Source: Acidobacteriota bacterium (lineage in GTDB: Bacteria > Acidobacteriota > Blastocatellia > Pyrinomonadales > Pyrinomonadaceae). Taken from it: 32,372 nt of DNA. Positions 29,988 through 32,372 of this stretch are shown one piece after another. A program made the position numbers and the translations under genes. The notes under the pieces are model-generated. The model did no database searches, was not told the origin of the DNA, and was given only the letters and a program-made list of their open reading frames with translations. Position 1 is the first letter of the stretch; every line of letters starts with the position of its first letter. The stretch covers positions 1-32,372 of the forward strand of contig CAUJFK010000300.1 in the NCBI GenBank assembly GCA_963169175.1. The letters run 5' to 3'.

Positions 29988-32372
29988 GAAGTAGGTGGGG
30001 TCCTTTCGAACCATGCTACAGTGAATATACTCTGGATATCGTCAGACGGAGCCGAGCTTGCCGGTGTGAGTTGCCCGTTGCCTCGCGGCGGAGCGGCGGG
30101 TGCGAATCGGCCAGGGGCATCGTTAGGGGAACCTGTAAACGCTAGCAATGGCAATATGTGGATCTCTCACACCGATTACTTGGTGCCGGGAATTGGAGAA
30201 CCGGTCGAAGTGACGCGTTTCTACAACAGTGTCGTTCAGACTGCGGGTTTGTTCGGTCACGGATGGTCGACGAAGTTCGACGAATCGCTCGTGTTCATCA
30301 ATAGCCAGGTTGTTCGCTGGAATAGATCAGACGGCAAGGCGGTTTACTTTGGACGCGAGTTTACTTCACAGCCGTGGAGGGATTTCTCGAAAGAGTTTAT
30401 GACTCTCGTCGACAATGGTGACACGACCTTCTCCGTGAAGGACCGAGTCGGGAAAGAACGACGGTTCAACCAGGCCGGCCGGCTTCTGTCGTTGAAGGAC
30501 CGAAACGGCAACACAACAGCACTCACTTATGATGCCAATCAGGACCTGATCGCGGCCACGGATCAAGCCGGACGTACGTTGACGTTCACTCCGAACGCTA
30601 ACGGGACTATCTCGGAGATTAGCGATTCATCCGGCTCGATTGCAACATACGAATACGAGTCTGGCACAACACGGTTGAAGACGGTTACCTTTGCGGACGG
30701 TTCCAAATACAAGCTTACATACATTACGGTTGCCGGTAAGACCGTTCTCACAACTGTTAAGGACGCTCTGGATAACGTCCTAGAATATCACGAATACGAT
30801 ACGAGCGCCCGAGCTATAACCTCTGAAAAACAAGGCGGTCAAGAAAAGTTTACCTTCTCATATCAGACGCTTGCATCATTCTACAGACAGACAACCGTGA
30901 CCGACGGCCTCGGCCGCGTTATGAACTACTGGTTCCTGCAGAACGGAGGTGAATGGCCACTTGAAAAGGTCGAAGGAATTTGCTGTGGTCAGGGCGGTTC
31001 CGAGACAGCGAAGTACTTCTTCGATAACGACCTGAACGTCAAACGAAGAACCGATGCGTTTGGACGTCCGACGGATTTCACGTATGATTCGAGCGGAAAC
31101 AAACTGACCGAAACCGATTATCTGGGAACGCAAAAATGGACGTACAATACTTTCGGAGAGGTCCTGACCTATCAGGACCGTATCGATTCCCAAGCGAACC
31201 CGATCGTTTACACCGCCGCCAACACTTTCGATACGAACGGGAACTTGCTGACGCGCATGGACGCGTTGGGGAAAGTGACCACTCTTACGTACCCGACGAC
31301 GAACAACAAGGGCTTGCCGGAATCCATCAAGGACGCACGCAATAACACGACCAAGTTCAAATGGTTTAGCTCCGGGCTGTTGGACGAGATCGACGACCCA
31401 TACACGAAGAAAACGAAGTTCACCTACGACGCGCGCGGGCGCACCAAGACGATCACGAACGCTCTGAATCATGTCACGCAGTATAATTATTTCGACGATA
31501 CCAACCGAAAGTTGGAGATGATCCTACCGAACACGGAAAAGATCACCTACAAGTACGACATCCGCAGGTTGTTGGAATCGGTCACGGATGAGCGCGGAAA
31601 GGTTACGAATTACGAGGTCGACCCGGCATATCGAATAAAAAAGATAACGGACACGCTTGGGCATGTCAAGGAATTCGGGTACGACGCGATGTCGAATATG
31701 ACATCTTACAAAGACCCGACCGGGAACATAACCGAGTACGGGTACGACGGCTACAACCGGTTGAAGGAAATCAAATACCCCGCGGCCGAGAGCGGTGGGA
31801 CGCAGTTGAAGGAACGGTTCCAGTACGATGCGCTTGGCCGCATCAGGTACTACTACGACATCGCCGACCGGTTGACGGAGTATACGTATTTCGACCTTGA
31901 ACGAAGAAACACGATCAAGAATCCAGAGAACGAGACAACCACCATCAAATACAACCAGCGTCTGCAAACCACCGAAGTGAAGGATGCCGTAAATCAAACT
32001 TACACGTTCGCGTACGACACTTTGGGTAGGCTGCTCGGCCAGACGAGGGCGGGCGGGACAGTGAGTTTTCAATATGATGAAGTCGGCAACAGAAAGAAGC
32101 GGATCGACTACGCGGGACGGATCACGAATTACACATATGACAACCTCAACCGCCTGACGAAGATCGAATACGGCGATCCGGTTGCGGCGGGTGCACCACC
32201 GAACGCGGAGGCGACCTACGGTTACGACGAAATCTCGCGGCTGACCTCAGCGACCAACGAGGCTGGGACGGTGAGTTTCGCTTACGACAATCGAAATCGC
32301 GTCACGAGCACGACGGACGTTTTCGGGAAAGTTATCGGGTACGAGTATGAGCGGACGGCGACGCTGAATCGA
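29988..32372 (+). CDS. RHS/YD-repeat protein (continues past window edge), in frame with the upstream fragment
   Basis: The frame is open for all 795 codons from the amber codon to the window edge, with no other stop. Residues after EPVNASNGNMWISHTDYLVPG form the DUF6531-like N-terminal block (IGEPVEVTRFYNSVVQTAGLFGHGWSTKFDESL), followed by many YD repeats (LTYDANQDLIAATDQAGR, FTYDSSGNKLTETDYLGT, YGYDGYNRLKEIKYP, YDEVGNRKKRIDYAGR, YTYDNLNRLTKIEYG). RHS proteins form large shells around a C-terminal toxin or effector, which would lie beyond the edge. If translated alone, GTG 30021 or ATG 30156 could be starts, but none has a ribosome site. Confidence 0.88.

Noticed and set aside
30876..32072. 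Two long antisense frames inside the RHS gene
   Set aside because: RHS repeats often leave long open antisense frames because of codon bias. The plus frame matches YD repeats throughout.

Overview
The window looks like a chromosomal stretch of an acidobacterium of the class Blastocatellia (Pyrinomonas-like). This is inference, not a search result. The clues are the mid-50s GC feel, the repeat protein at the left edge with units of the form GDYDGDGKTDxAVFR, the secreted RHS protein at the right edge, the typical CarD, PhoBR and CstA proteins, and several families of short intergenic repeats. No rRNA, tRNA, CRISPR array, phage or insertion sequence was found.

Layout. 1-368 is the tail of a surface repeat protein. 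487-2297 holds the ribosome-associated GTPase YchF and a convergent dienelactone hydrolase. 2389-5303 holds a TonB-dependent receptor and a divergent SixA-type phosphatase. 5551-8070 holds a PhoB/PhoR pair behind a Pho-box-like array, then a CarD regulator. 8124-9348 is a minus-strand pair, QueF and a DEDDh exonuclease. 9432-15397 is a compact plus-strand run with four overlapping junctions: pyrE, an ATP-grasp protein, an ASCH protein, truA, a DUF952 protein, uppS, cdsA and a secreted GH5-like glycoside hydrolase. ackA follows on the minus strand. 16709-18815 is aspS with a long leader. 18877-20208 holds two consecutive toxin-antitoxin modules (HicAB, then antitoxin-RelE/ParE). 20309-21425 holds two small membrane proteins. 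21422-25215 holds a diiron metallo-beta-lactamase-fold protein, a CstA transporter and a Fic protein, all on the minus strand. 25305-27113 holds a hotdog thioesterase, an RNase D-like exonuclease and a YceH protein. 27117-27246 is a cluster of three REP-like units. 27249-29375 holds a lone receiver domain and a secreted beta-helix protein. 29670 to the right edge is a large RHS gene interrupted by one in-frame amber codon.

The most striking feature is the leader of aspS. A small open frame ends in Asp-Asp-Asn-Asn-Thr-stop. It is followed by two mutually exclusive stems: a 12-bp antiterminator, and a 9-bp terminator with a T-rich tail. A short 1:2 helix is also possible. This is the classical geometry of ribosome-mediated attenuation. 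The paired Asp and Asn codons would make sense if this AspRS charges both tRNA(Asp) and tRNA(Asn), as non-discriminating AspRS enzymes do.

Other themes are -10 boxes lying only 6-9 nt before start codons (likely leaderless mRNAs) and at least three unrelated families of intergenic inverted repeats. The largest gene of the right end, RHS, has no stop before the window edge, so its downstream part is known only from reading the frame directly.
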